From: Xanthomonas sp. SI
Lineage (GTDB): Bacteria > Pseudomonadota > Gammaproteobacteria > Xanthomonadales > Xanthomonadaceae
DNA length: 64,000 bases
Reading direction: 5' to 3'
Assembly (NCBI RefSeq): GCF_014236855.1
Contig: NZ_CP051261.1
Coordinates: forward strand, 4,092,001 to 4,156,000
In this document: piece after piece, positions 53,795-62,975 of the stretch
Numbering within the stretch: position 1 is the stretch's first letter
How the letters are laid out: each line of letters begins with the position of its first letter
Made by a program: the position numbers and the translations under genes
The notes under the pieces: model-generated
What the model saw: only the letters and a program-made list of their open reading frames with translations
Told to the model about the DNA's origin: nothing
Database searches by the model: none

Positions 53795-56191
53795 CTAGAA
53801 CCGCCAGCGCAAACCGACCTGGTATTGCCGCGGCGCGCCGGGGGCGACGAAGCGGGAGGGGCCGTCTTCGACCGCGGCGTCCTGCGGGCGCGCCAGCGCG
53901 CCGTCCGGAAACAGGTCTTCGGCGACCGCCGCATAGGTCTCGTAGCGGCGATCGAACAGGTTGTTGACGCGCAGGTACAGCGACAGGCCGTCGGCGATCT
54001 GCCAGGTGCCGTGCACGTCGATCAAGGCGTAGCCGCCGGTGGACAGGTCGTGGCGCACCGCGTCTTCGCCGTCCTCGGGATCCTCGACCAGGCCGTCCTC
54101 GTTGCCGCTGGCCACGCGCCGCGAGATCGCGCGCAGGTCCGCACCCAGCGCCAGCTGCGCCAGGGCCTGCCACTCCAGGCCCAGCTTCAGCGTGTTGCGC
54201 GGCAGGCCGGCGATGCGCATGCCCGGATGCAGCTCGATGGTGCGCTCGCCGGACAGCAGTTCGCCGTCGCTGCGGTAGGTCGCGTCCAGGTAGCTGTAGG
54301 CGGCGAACCAGCGCAGCGCGCCGCTGCTGGCGCGCCAGCTCAGATCCGCGCCCTGGTAGCGGGTGCGATCGACGTTGTCGAAGTAGCCCAGCTGGGTGTT
54401 CGGCGCACGCAGGAACAGGATGTCGTTGCGGTTGTCGGCGCGGTACAGCGAGGCGTTGAAGGCCTGATCCGGCGACGGGTTCCAACGCGCGCCGACTTCG
54501 TAGGTGCGCGAGACGATCTGCTCCAGGCGCGGGTCGGCCTGCAGCCCGGTCGGCAGCCGGCACGGCTGTTCCGGGTCGGCGCAGCCCAGTTCGATCGCAG
54601 TCGGCGCGCGGCTGTTCTGCGAGGCCGAGGCGAAGGCGGTGAAGCCGCCGCCCAGGCGCTGGGTGATGCCCAGCGACGGATTGGCCTTGGCGAACACGAA
54701 GCGCTCGCGCGGCAATGCGCCGTCCTCGGCGGTGGACAGCACGTTGCTGACCTCGACCCGGTTCCAACGCAGCGCGCCGGTCACGTGGGTGGCCTCGCTC
54801 ACTTCCCAGGTGTCGGCGGCGAACACGCCCAGCGTGCTGCTGCGGCCGCTGACCCCGGAAAAGAACTCGCGCTCCTCGTCGGGATCGGCGACGACGGCGC
54901 GGTCGTCCTCCACGAAGCCCTCCTGTGCGTACTGCCGGTAGCGCACCCGGTTGCGGTCGTAGGTGGCGCCGAGGCTGAGCGCATGCGCGCCGGCCTGGCG
55001 GCTGAAGTTCAGCGCCACGCCCTCGGCATGCTGGCGCATCTGCGTGGTGTTGAGCACGCCGCTGTGCAAGGCGTCGGCATCGGCGCGCGACACGGTGCAA
55101 TCGTCGTCCAGCGGCGTGCCGTCGGCGGCGTAGCCGTCGGCGCAGTCCTCGACGAATTCCTCGTAGTCCTCGTTGATGTCGCCGTTGACGGTGTCGCGGC
55201 GGCCGTCGCGGTAGTAGGCCAGCAGGTGCAGCGACGTATCCGCATCGAAGCGGTGGTCCACTTGCGCGGTCAGCAAGGTGTTGCGGTTGCGGGTCATGTC
55301 CGGCGAGGTATAGACCGCGTCGCGGTCGGCCTCGTACAGGCCGGACTCGATGCCGTCGTCGGTGTAGCGGCTGCCGGGCAGCAGGCCGTTGCCGATCAGG
55401 CGGCTGCGCCCATGCAGCAGCGACACGTCCCAGTCGGTGCTGTCGCCTTGCTTGCCCACTTTGCCGAACACGGTACCGAGGCGGCCTTCGGAGGCATCGC
55501 GCCAGCCGTCCTCGTCGAAGCCGGTGACCGCGACGAAGGCGTGCAGGCCATCGCGGCCGGCGTAGCCGTAGGAGGCATCCAGGCGCTTGCGCGCGCCGCT
55601 GCCGAACGACAGATCCGCGCGCAGGCCCGGCGCGGTCAGGCCGGATTGGGTGGTGAACGCCAGCGCGCCGCCGAGCGTGTTCGGCCCGAACAGCGGGTTG
55701 GAGCCGGGCATCAGCGCGACGCTGCGGATCGCCGCCTCCGGCATCATGTCCCAGCTGACGATGTCGGCGAACGGCTCGTTCATGCGCACCCCGTCCAAGT
55801 ACACCGACACGCCCTGCGAGGCACCCGGCAACGCCGAAGCGCGGAAGCCGCGGAAGGTGAGATCGGTCTGGAACGGGCTGCCCTGCACCTCGTTGGTGTC
55901 CACGCCGTTCATCTGCCGCAGCATGAAATCGGTGAGGTTGCCGGCCTGGCTGCGCGCGATGTCGTCGGCGTTGGCGGTCTGCACCGTGTACGGCAGGTGG
56001 TCGGCATCGATCAGGGTGCCGGGAATCGGCGTGGCGGTGACCTCGACCCGGTCCAGCGCGGTGATCTGCGCATCGCCGGCATTGACCGTGGTCTGCGCGG
56101 CGGCCGGCGCGGCGGCCAGGGCCATGACGATGGCGGCGGCCAGTCCGTGCGCGTGCGCCTGCCCGATACCGCGTCCTTTGCTGCTAACCAT
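53795..56191 (-). CDS. TonB-dependent outer-membrane receptor of the PQQ operon
   Basis: 798 residues. The signal peptide (GLAAAIVMALAAAPAAA) is followed by a TonB box (LDRVEVTA, 47-54), a plug (65-185, with LPYTVQTANADDIAR and GSNPLFGPNTLGGALAF) and a 22-strand barrel ending in GLRWRF. Two predicted extracellular loops are very acidic: 338-373 with Cys350 and Cys365 bracketing eight or so acidic residues, and 427-441. The gene lies 15 bases after the class III dehydrogenase gene, last of six. Homologues near quinoprotein genes suggest import of PQQ itself (as E. coli YncD/PqqU does) or of a metal chelate such as a lanthanophore; sequence alone does not decide. Confidence 0.85.
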   Translation of the reverse strand: MVSSKGRGIGQAHAHGLAAAIVMALAAAPAAAQTTVNAGDAQITALDRVEVTATPIPGTLIDADHLPYTVQTANADDIARSQAGNLTDFMLRQMNGVDTNEVQGSPFQTDLTFRGFRASALPGASQGVSVYLDGVRMNEPFADIVSWDMMPEAAIRSVALMPGSNPLFGPNTLGGALAFTTQSGLTAPGLRADLSFGSGARKRLDASYGYAGRDGLHAFVAVTGFDEDGWRDASEGRLGTVFGKVGKQGDSTDWDVSLLHGRSRLIGNGLLPGSRYTDDGIESGLYEADRDAVYTSPDMTRNRNTLLTAQVDHRFDADTSLHLLAYYRDGRRDTVNGDINEDYEEFVEDCADGYAADGTPLDDDCTVSRADADALHSGVLNTTQMRQHAEGVALNFSRQAGAHALSLGATYDRNRVRYRQYAQEGFVEDDRAVVADPDEEREFFSGVSGRSSTLGVFAADTWEVSEATHVTGALRWNRVEVSNVLSTAEDGALPRERFVFAKANPSLGITQRLGGGFTAFASASQNSRAPTAIELGCADPEQPCRLPTGLQADPRLEQIVSRTYEVGARWNPSPDQAFNASLYRADNRNDILFLRAPNTQLGYFDNVDRTRYQGADLSWRASSGALRWFAAYSYLDATYRSDGELLSGERTIELHPGMRIAGLPRNTLKLGLEWQALAQLALGADLRAISRRVASGNEDGLVEDPEDGEDAVRHDLSTGGYALIDVHGTWQIADGLSLYLRVNNLFDRRYETYAAVAEDLFPDGALARPQDAAVEDGPSRFVAPGAPRQYQVGLRWRF

Positions 56192-56206
56192 GCATGCTCC
56201 TTGATG

Positions 56207-57316
56207 TCAGTACAGTACGACCGATTTGATGCCCCTGCCCTCGCGGATCGCATCGAAGGCGCGGTTGATGTCCTGCAGCGGCAGCGTCTCGCTGATGAGT
56301 TCGTCGATGCGGATCTCGCCGGCCAGGTAGCGCTCGGCATAGGCCGGCAGTTCGCTGCGGCCCTTGACCCCGCCGAACGCGCTGCCGCGCCAGGCGCGGC
56401 CGGTGACCAGTTGCAGCGGCCGCGTGCTGATCTCCTGCGCGCTCGGCGCCACGCCCAGGATGATGCTTTCGCCCCAGCCCTTATGGCAACACTCCAGTGC
56501 CGCGCGCATCGCGCGCACGTCGCCGACGCACTCGAAACTGTGGTCGGCGCCGCCGTCGGTGAGATCGACGATCACCTGCTGCACCGGCGCGCCGAAGTCC
56601 TTCGGATCCAGGCAGTCGGTGGCGCCCAACGCGCGCGCCAGATCGAACTTGTCGCGGTTGATGTCGACCACGATGATGCGCCCGGCGCGCGCCATCACCG
56701 CGCCCTGCACCACCGACAGGCCGATGCCGCCGAGTCCGAACACCGCCACGCTGTCGCCGGGCCGCACCCGCGCGGTGTTGAGTACCGCGCCGATGCCGGT
56801 GGTGATGGTGCAGCCGAGCAGGCACACCTTGTCCAACGGCGCGGAGGGATGGATCTTGGCCACCGCGATCTCCGGCAGCACGGTGTACTCGGCGAAGGTG
56901 CTGGTGCCCATGTAGTGCAGGATCGGCCGCCCGCGCAGCGAGAAGCGGCTGCTGCCGTCGGGCATCAGCCCGCGGTCCTGGCTGGCGCGGATCGCCTGGC
57001 ACAGGTTGGTGCGCCCGGAGCGGCAGAACTTGCACACGCCGCATTCGGGCATGTACAGCGGGATCACATGATCGCCGGGGCGCACGCTGGTGACGCCGAT
57101 GCCGACCTCCTCGACCACGCCGGCGCCTTCCTGGCCCAGGATCACCGGGAACGCGGCGTCCGGATCGGCACCGGACAGGGTGCTGGCGTCGCTGTGGCAC
57201 ACGCCGCTGGCGACCAGGCGCACCAGCACCTCGCCGGCCTTGGGCGGTTGCAGGTCCACTTCCTCGATGGCCAGCGGTTGGTTCGCCGCCCAGGCGACCG
57301 CGGCTCGCGTCTTCAT
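56207..57316 (-). CDS. Class III alcohol dehydrogenase / S-(hydroxymethyl)glutathione dehydrogenase-like
   Basis: 369 residues; GGGGAGAGGGG precedes the start at 57316. Class III marks: [50 protein letters not shown] (glutathione-binding region), [13 protein letters not shown]. The structural zinc cysteines 92, 95, 98 and 106 are present, as are catalytic-zinc Cys40 and Cys169. The third catalytic ligand, normally His in LGHEGAG, is Gln62 (codon CAG). It would oxidise formaldehyde-glutathione formed by the PQQ enzyme, unless the Gln alters metal binding or specificity. Fifth gene of the operon, 46 bases after the propeller gene. Confidence 0.88.
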   Translation of the reverse strand: MKTRAAVAWAANQPLAIEEVDLQPPKAGEVLVRLVASGVCHSDASTLSGADPDAAFPVILGQEGAGVVEEVGIGVTSVRPGDHVIPLYMPECGVCKFCRSGRTNLCQAIRASQDRGLMPDGSSRFSLRGRPILHYMGTSTFAEYTVLPEIAVAKIHPSAPLDKVCLLGCTITTGIGAVLNTARVRPGDSVAVFGLGGIGLSVVQGAVMARAGRIIVVDINRDKFDLARALGATDCLDPKDFGAPVQQVIVDLTDGGADHSFECVGDVRAMRAALECCHKGWGESIILGVAPSAQEISTRPLQLVTGRAWRGSAFGGVKGRSELPAYAERYLAGEIRIDELISETLPLQDINRAFDAIREGRGIKSVVLY

Positions 57317-57362
57317 TCCCCTCTCCCCGCATCCTCTCGCTGTGCCGCATGCGCTCCTCGCC

Positions 57363-58394
57363 TCACTGCGCGATGACCACACCCCAGGGCATGTCGCCCA
57401 CTGCGATCTGCTTGATCTCTTTCATGGTGGCGGTGTCGATGACGCTCACGCTGTTGGAGCGGCCGTTGGCCACGTACAGCTTCTTGCCGTCGGCGCTGAG
57501 CGCCGGATTCCACGGGCGCTGCCCGACCGGGATCTCGGCCAGGCTGGCGCGCGCGGCCGGGTCGATCACGCTGACCGTGCCGGCGCCGCCGTTGGAGGCG
57601 TAGACGCGGCTGCCGTCGCGCGAAATGGCGATGCCGGCGGTGCGCTGCCCGGCCGGAATGCTGGCCACGCGCCGGCGCGCGACCAGGTCGATCACATCGA
57701 CCACGCTGGCCGCTTCCTGCGCCACGTACACGGTGTTGCCGTCGGGGGCGAACGCCATGCCGCGCGGATGGCCGCTGGTGGCGATGACGCCGGTGGATTT
57801 GCCCGCCTTCAGGTCGATCACGTCCAGATCGTTGGAACCTTCGTTGCTGGTCAGCAGCAGCGTGCCGTCGGGGCTGTACACGCAGTGCTCCGGCGCCTGG
57901 CCCTGAGTGGCGATGCGCGCGCCGATCGCGAAGCTGGCCGGATCGATCAGCATCACCTGGTTCTGCCCTTCCACGCACACCGCGAACTGGCGGCCGTCCG
58001 GCGATGCGGCGATGCCCTCGGCGTTCTCGCCGATGTCCACGCTGCGCAGCACCCGATCCTGCACCGTATCCAGTTCCAGCAGCCGGTGGCCTTGCGCATC
58101 GATCACGTACAGATGCCCGGACGGTCCGGGCAGGAGCTGCTGCAGGCGCTTGCCGAGCTGGCCCTGCGCGGACAGCGTGCGCAGCACCGCGTCGGTGCCG
58201 GTGTCGATCACCGAGATGGTGCCGGCACGTTGGTTGGGCACGTAGGCCAGCGCCGCTGCCGGCGTGGCGGACGGCTTGGCATCCGCGCTCGCATCCGCCG
58301 CACCGGCAGGCGCCGCCGCGCGCTGGCAGGCCGCACCGGCCAGCAGCAGCGCCAGCGCAGCGGTGCCCAGCGTGCGGCGTGCGCCTGGGGTCAT
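57363..58394 (-). CDS. PQQ-catabolism-associated YVTN beta-propeller protein
   Basis: 343 residues. An exported N-terminus ([16 protein letters not shown]) contains a possible but atypical lipobox. About seven propeller blades follow, each with the pattern ...YVxN...xxxVSVIDTxxxxVxxxIxVG (for example [20 protein letters not shown] and [19 protein letters not shown]). This matches the YVTN-repeat family found beside quinoprotein dehydrogenases (PQQ-dependent catabolism-associated propeller). Function unknown; a scaffold or electron-transfer accessory is possible. Its ATG overlaps the cytochrome stop (ATGA). Confidence 0.85.
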   Translation of the reverse strand: MTPGARRTLGTAALALLLAGAACQRAAAPAGAADASADAKPSATPAAALAYVPNQRAGTISVIDTGTDAVLRTLSAQGQLGKRLQQLLPGPSGHLYVIDAQGHRLLELDTVQDRVLRSVDIGENAEGIAASPDGRQFAVCVEGQNQVMLIDPASFAIGARIATQGQAPEHCVYSPDGTLLLTSNEGSNDLDVIDLKAGKSTGVIATSGHPRGMAFAPDGNTVYVAQEAASVVDVIDLVARRRVASIPAGQRTAGIAISRDGSRVYASNGGAGTVSVIDPAARASLAEIPVGQRPWNPALSADGKKLYVANGRSNSVSVIDTATMKEIKQIAVGDMPWGVVIAQ

Positions 58395-58951
58395 GGAGCC
58401 GCGCCCGCGGTCTTGTTGATCGAGTGGATGAAGGCCAGCAGCTTCTCGGTGTCGCCGTCCTTGAGCACCGGCGCGAACGGCGGCATCTGCCCGACCACCT
58501 TCTCGTGGCCGACGCGGACCTTGCCGTGCGCGGTCATGCCGGCGGTGCCTTCGCTGATCAGCGTGCGCAGCGTGTCGTCGTCGTGGCCGTAGACCCAGAT
58601 GTCGTTGGTCAGCGGCGGGCACATGCCGCCACCGCCGGTGCCGCCGTGGCAGGCGCTGCAGCCGGCGGACAGGAAGATCTTCTTGCCTTCGGCGGCGAGC
58701 TCCGGCGTCACCTTCACCGGCGGGCCTTTCGGAATCGGGGTGACCGCGGCCGGCGGCGGGGTCGCGGCGGCCGGCGCAGCGACCGGGGCGGCGCTGGGCG
58801 CAGGTGCGGCAGCAGGTGCCGCCGACGGGGCGGCAGCGGGGGCGGAAGGCGGTGCATCCTTGCCGCAGGCGGCCAGGGCCAGGGTCAACGCGAACAGGGA
58901 CAGGTGCAGCAGCTTCGGGACGACGGAACGGCGGACGACGGCATTGCGCAT
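58391..58951 (-). CDS. Lipoprotein c-type cytochrome (XoxG-like role)
   Basis: 186 residues. The lipobox LALAAC puts the lipidated cysteine at 29; an Ala/Pro linker runs to about 75. A single class I haem domain has CSACH near 97-101 with the distal Met probably in GQMPPF near 155. GGTGGGGMCPPLTNDIWVYG and DTLRTLISEGTAGMTAHG are typical of cytochromes that take electrons from quinoprotein alcohol dehydrogenases. It would pass electrons from PQQH2 to the oxidase chain. It is separated from the binding-protein gene by 77 bases and coupled to the propeller gene. Confidence 0.88.
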   Translation of the reverse strand: MRNAVVRRSVVPKLLHLSLFALTLALAACGKDAPPSAPAAAPSAAPAAAPAPSAAPVAAPAAATPPPAAVTPIPKGPPVKVTPELAAEGKKIFLSAGCSACHGGTGGGGMCPPLTNDIWVYGHDDDTLRTLISEGTAGMTAHGKVRVGHEKVVGQMPPFAPVLKDGDTEKLLAFIHSINKTAGAAP

Positions 58952-59028
58952 GGGAAAAGAACCTTTGCGGGACGGACTGTGGGGACGTGAATGCCGCGGC
59001 TGCGGCGCGAGCAGGTAAGGCGTGGCGG

Positions 59029-60789
59029 TCATTGCGTGCGTCGGTGTTCGGCCTCCGTGAGCAGTTGCGCCAGCGACGCATCGCCGCGCTGTTGCGCCAG
59101 CGCCGCCGGCGTCTTGCCGTCGGCGTCGCGGGTGGCCGCGTTGGCGCCGGCGGCGAGCAGGCGGCGACTGGCGTCCGCGCGGCCGGCGGCGGCGGCCAGC
59201 ATCAGCGGGGTCACGCCGGCGCGGTTGGGCCGGTCGGCCTCGGCACCGCGCGCCAGCAAGGCGTCCAGCATCTGCGGATCGTTGCGCGCCACCGCGAACA
59301 TCACCGGAGTGAAGCCGGCCGGATTGCTGCGGCGCACGTTGGCGCCGGCGCCGAGCAGCGCCTGCACCAGCTCGATATCGGCATAGGAGATCGCCAGATC
59401 CAGCGCGGTCCAGCCGTCCTTGGACACCGCATCGACCTTGGCCCGGCGCGCAAGCAGCAGCTTGGCGCTCTGCGCGTCGTTGCCCCAGGCCGCCTTCATC
59501 AATGGCGTCCAGCCGCTGCTGCCGTCGCGGCTTTCCACGTTGGCGCCGGCCGCCAGCAACTCGCCGACCAGGGTCGGCGCCTGGTTGCGGATCGCCTGGT
59601 GCAGCGGCGGCTCGCCCAGCAGGTTGGGTCGGTCGGCGCTGGCCCCGTGGCGCAGCAGCCAGGCCACGCGCACGCCATCGCCGGCGTCCAGCGCATGCGC
59701 CAGTTCCTGGTTGGGGTCGGCACCGCCGGCGATGCGCAGCTGCAGTTGCGCCAGCATCTCCGAAGAGGCCTGCGCACTCGGCGTCGTGGTGTCGTCGGCC
59801 GGCGTGTCGTAGCTGCCGTGCGAGCGCAAATCGCCGTTGACGATGCAGTCGGCACAGGCCACCAACGGCACGTGGTATTCGCGCAGGATCGCGTCGATCT
59901 TGCCGGCACTGCGCTGCATCGCCGCGTTCAGCGCATCGCGCAGGTCGGCGTTCTTGCGCGACACCGCCCACGCCATCGAATACTCCAGCACTTCGTCGTC
60001 GATGACGTTCAACGGCACCACGCCCAGGCCGCCGCGCGCGGCGTAATAGCCGGCGACCGGGCCCCAGGACTCGGCGGCGTCGAGCTGCCCGCCGGCGACG
60101 CGTTCGGCCAGCTTGCCCGGGTGGTCCTGCGGCGAGGTCGCCGAGTCGTAGAACAGGTATTGCACATCGCCGGACACGCCGTGGTCGAACAGCGCCTGCC
60201 GCGCCGGCGAACTCTGGAACACGCCGATCTTGAGTTTCTTCAGCGCCGGATCGTCCAACGAGGCCGGCTGCAACGCCAGGCCCTTGCGGGTCACCAGCAC
60301 ATAGGTGGAGCGGTACAGCGGCTGCGTGGGCAAGCCCATCTCGAAATCGCTGTTCATGTCCATCAGCACGTCGCAACGCCCGGCGTTGATCGTGCTGCGC
60401 GCCAACCCACGTTGATAGTAGGTGCGCCATTCGTATTCCAGGCGCCGGCCCATCGCCTCGGCGAGGACCTGCGCGATCTTGTTCTGGAAGCCTTCGCCGG
60501 CGCGATTGGACAACGGCATGTTGCCCGGATCGGCGCAGACCCGCAGCACCGCCGCATCGGCGGCGAGCGCGGGGGCGGGCACGGTGCCCGCCGCTGGTTT
60601 GGTGGCCGCGCTAGAGGCGGCCTCAGGAACGCGAGCCGTCGCGGACGACGGCTCGCGCGTGCAACCTGCGGCGACGAGTCCGAGGCTGCAAAGCAACACC
60701 ACGGCGCGCGCGCCCCGATACAAGCGCCGCGGGGCGACCGCCTCCCCCGGGCGGTCGCTCGCGACATGGACGCGTCGCCGCCGGCTCAT
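59029..60789 (-). CDS. Quinoprotein-associated substrate-binding protein fused to ankyrin repeats
   Basis: 586 residues, predicted lipoprotein (GLVAAGC, Cys43). Residues 80-310 are a periplasmic binding protein of the quinoprotein-dehydrogenase-associated class (TIGR03871; XoxJ belongs here): LRVCADPGNMPLSNRAGEGF, YYQRGLARSTINAGRCDVLM, QDHPGKLAERVAGGQLDAA. Residues 345-580 are about seven ankyrin repeats (SGWTPLMKAAWGNDAQSAKL, AGFTPVMFAVARNDPQMLDA and similar). XoxJ is thought to help activate or load the dehydrogenase; the ankyrins would add a docking surface in the periplasm. Its ATG overlaps the stop of the dehydrogenase gene (ATGA), so production is coupled. Confidence 0.87.
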   Translation of the reverse strand: MSRRRRVHVASDRPGEAVAPRRLYRGARAVVLLCSLGLVAAGCTREPSSATARVPEAASSAATKPAAGTVPAPALAADAAVLRVCADPGNMPLSNRAGEGFQNKIAQVLAEAMGRRLEYEWRTYYQRGLARSTINAGRCDVLMDMNSDFEMGLPTQPLYRSTYVLVTRKGLALQPASLDDPALKKLKIGVFQSSPARQALFDHGVSGDVQYLFYDSATSPQDHPGKLAERVAGGQLDAAESWGPVAGYYAARGGLGVVPLNVIDDEVLEYSMAWAVSRKNADLRDALNAAMQRSAGKIDAILREYHVPLVACADCIVNGDLRSHGSYDTPADDTTTPSAQASSEMLAQLQLRIAGGADPNQELAHALDAGDGVRVAWLLRHGASADRPNLLGEPPLHQAIRNQAPTLVGELLAAGANVESRDGSSGWTPLMKAAWGNDAQSAKLLLARRAKVDAVSKDGWTALDLAISYADIELVQALLGAGANVRRSNPAGFTPVMFAVARNDPQMLDALLARGAEADRPNRAGVTPLMLAAAAGRADASRRLLAAGANAATRDADGKTPAALAQQRGDASLAQLLTEAEHRRTQ

Positions 60790-62792
60790 CGCGCGGTCTT
60801 GGCCGCGGCGGCCGGTGCGCCACCCGCCGCAGCGGTGGCGCTGGCGGTGACGGTCTTGCCGGCGCCGTCGATGCGGAAGGTATGCACCATGCCGCCCAAC
60901 GGGATCTTGTCGAAGCCGTTGCTGAAGGCCAGACCCGCCGCACCCAGCGCGCCGTACGGATCGCCCGGATCCAGACCGCCGGCGACCGGCAGGCCGATCC
61001 AGCCGCCGATGCCGGAGAACACCGCCACGTACTGGTGGCCGTTGGCCTTGTAGGCGATCGGGTTGCCGATGATGCCGGACGGCAGCTTCATCTCCCACAG
61101 CTTCTTGCCGGTGTCCTTGTCCACCGCGCGGAACCAACCGTCGAGCGTGCCGTAGAACACCAGCCCGCCGTCGGTGACCAGGGTGCCGCTCCACACCGGG
61201 AACTTCTCCTTGATCTCCCACTTGGACTTGCCTTCGACCACGTCGAACGCCTTGACGATGCCCAGCGCGCCAGGCTCGTTCGGCTTCATCATCACATTGG
61301 CGAACACGTACGGCAGGCCCATCATGGTGTTGCCGCGTTCCTGCGGTTCCAGTTCCATGTGCCAGTTGTTGGTGCCGCAGAAGAACACCGCCGAATTGGC
61401 CGGATCCACCGAGCACGGCTGCTGGTCCTTGCCGCCCATCGCCGACGGGAACGCCTCGACCTTCTTGCCGCGCTCCAGCGGCGAATGCGCGGCGACCTTG
61501 ATCGGGCGGCCGGTCTTCATGTCGATGCTCTCGGCCCAGTTGGCCGGCACGAACTTGTGCGCGCGCAGCAGGGTGCCGTCGCGGCGGTCGAGCACGTAGG
61601 CGAAGCCGTTGCGGTCGAACTGCACCACGGACGGCACCTGCTTGCCGTCGATGGTCAGGTCGACCAGGATCGGCTCGTTGATGCCGTCGTAGTCCCACTG
61701 GTCGAACGGCGTCTTCTGGTAGCCCCACACCGCTTCGCCGGTCTCGATCTTGCGCGCGAACAGGGTCATCGACCACTTGTTGTCGTATTCGCCGGTATCG
61801 CATTCCTTCTGCGTGGTCTTGCCGCAGCGGTACGACGGGCTCCACAGGCCGGGGTTGCCGGTGCCGTAGTAGAGGAGTTTCAGCTTCGGGTCGTAGCTGT
61901 ACCAGCCCCACGCCGCGCCGCCACCGCGCTTCCAGCCTTCCTCCGGGAACGTCTTCACGCCCAGGTCGCCGAGCTGGCCGTGCTGCGGATTGGCTTTGTT
62001 GAAATCCGGACCCAGGCAGATGTCCTTGTCGGTGCCGGTCGCTTCGCACGACCAGGCCTGCTTGCCGTCGCCCAGCGCATACGCGGCGACGCGGCCGCGC
62101 ACGCCGAATTCGTTGCCGCTGATGCCGGCGATGACCTTGCCGTCGGCGATGATCGGCGCCATGGTGATGGTCTCGCCCTTTTCAGGATAGGCGAGCTTCT
62201 GCTTCCACACTTCCTTGCCGGTCTTGGCATCGAGCGCGATCACATCGCCGCTGAGGCTACCGAACACCAGCTTGCCGTCGGCATAGGACGCACCGCGGTT
62301 GACCGTGTCGCAGCACGCTACCGCCACCGAGCGCTCGTCCTGCTGCGGGGTGTATTTCCACAGCACCTTGCCGCCGTCGTCCTGCGCCGCCAGGTCGATC
62401 GCGAACACGTTGTTCGGATACGCGCTGACCATGTACATGATGCTGCCGATCACCAGCGGCTGACCTTCGTGGCCGCGGGTGGCGTCGGTCTTCATCTCCC
62501 ACGACATCTTCAGGTTCTTGACGTTGTCGCGGTTGATCTCGGCCAGCGGGCTGTGCCGGTTCAGGCCGAAGTCGCGCCCGATGCCGCCCCAGTTGTCGGG
62601 ATTGGCAGCATTGGTGGCGAACTCGCTATCGGTATCGGCCACCGCGGCCGGCGCGGCAGCGGCCGGTTGCTGCGCAGCGGCAGGCGCGGCCGGCGCCGCG
62701 GTTTCTTCCTGCTTCTTGCAACCCGCCAGCACCAGCGCGGTTGCCAGCGCGAGCAGCGTCCAGGCACGGGTACGACATGGATGACTGTGCAT
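60786..62792 (-). CDS. Lipid-anchored PQQ alcohol dehydrogenase with lanthanide-type active site
   Basis: 668 residues; GAGGGGAG precedes the start at 62792. Lipobox LVLAGC (Cys25), then an Ala-rich linker to 52. The eight-bladed PQQ propeller has vicinal Cys160-Cys161, W-motif blades (GKEVWKQKL, GKKLWEMKL) and metal/catalytic residues Glu228 (GNEFGVRG), Asn313 (GTGNPGLW), Asp367 and Asp369 (WDYDG). Asp two after the catalytic Asp is the mark of lanthanide-dependent XoxF/ExaF enzymes; calcium enzymes have Ala, Ser or Thr there. It oxidises primary alcohols (methanol or ethanol) in the periplasm. First gene of the six-gene operon behind a sigma-54 promoter. Confidence 0.92.
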   Translation of the reverse strand: MHSHPCRTRAWTLLALATALVLAGCKKQEETAAPAAPAAAQQPAAAAPAAVADTDSEFATNAANPDNWGGIGRDFGLNRHSPLAEINRDNVKNLKMSWEMKTDATRGHEGQPLVIGSIMYMVSAYPNNVFAIDLAAQDDGGKVLWKYTPQQDERSVAVACCDTVNRGASYADGKLVFGSLSGDVIALDAKTGKEVWKQKLAYPEKGETITMAPIIADGKVIAGISGNEFGVRGRVAAYALGDGKQAWSCEATGTDKDICLGPDFNKANPQHGQLGDLGVKTFPEEGWKRGGGAAWGWYSYDPKLKLLYYGTGNPGLWSPSYRCGKTTQKECDTGEYDNKWSMTLFARKIETGEAVWGYQKTPFDQWDYDGINEPILVDLTIDGKQVPSVVQFDRNGFAYVLDRRDGTLLRAHKFVPANWAESIDMKTGRPIKVAAHSPLERGKKVEAFPSAMGGKDQQPCSVDPANSAVFFCGTNNWHMELEPQERGNTMMGLPYVFANVMMKPNEPGALGIVKAFDVVEGKSKWEIKEKFPVWSGTLVTDGGLVFYGTLDGWFRAVDKDTGKKLWEMKLPSGIIGNPIAYKANGHQYVAVFSGIGGWIGLPVAGGLDPGDPYGALGAAGLAFSNGFDKIPLGGMVHTFRIDGAGKTVTASATAAAGGAPAAAAKTAR

Positions 62793-62875
62793 CGTTCTAC
62801 TCCCCTCGTTGAATAGCCGTGCGCTTACCGTCGAACGGCCTGCGCGGCGGGATGTGGAAACATCGCGAGTGGGAG

Positions 62876-62891
62876 AGCAATCAACGTGCCA
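62876..62891 (-). promoter_or_regulatory. Sigma-54 (-24/-12) promoter of the PQQ operon
   Basis: On the minus strand the sequence reads TGGCACGTTGATTGCT, an exact match to the consensus TGGCACG-N4-TTGCW. Transcription would begin about 12 bases beyond the GC, near 62865, giving a leader of about 70 bases before the dehydrogenase ATG. Confidence 0.88.
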
Positions 62892-62975
62892 GCGCGCTGC
62901 TGCAGTGCGCCATCGTTGAGCCGCAAGCATCGGCCGTGGCACGGGCAGAGCCGCGCCCCTGCCGAGCGGCTGCGC

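Noticed and set aside
53582..57376. Very long open frame on the plus strand opposite the TonB receptor and dehydrogenase genes
   Set aside because: It runs antisense to two clearly assigned genes, has no ribosome site, and its product is a low-complexity Arg/Ala/His string typical of G+C-rich antisense frames.
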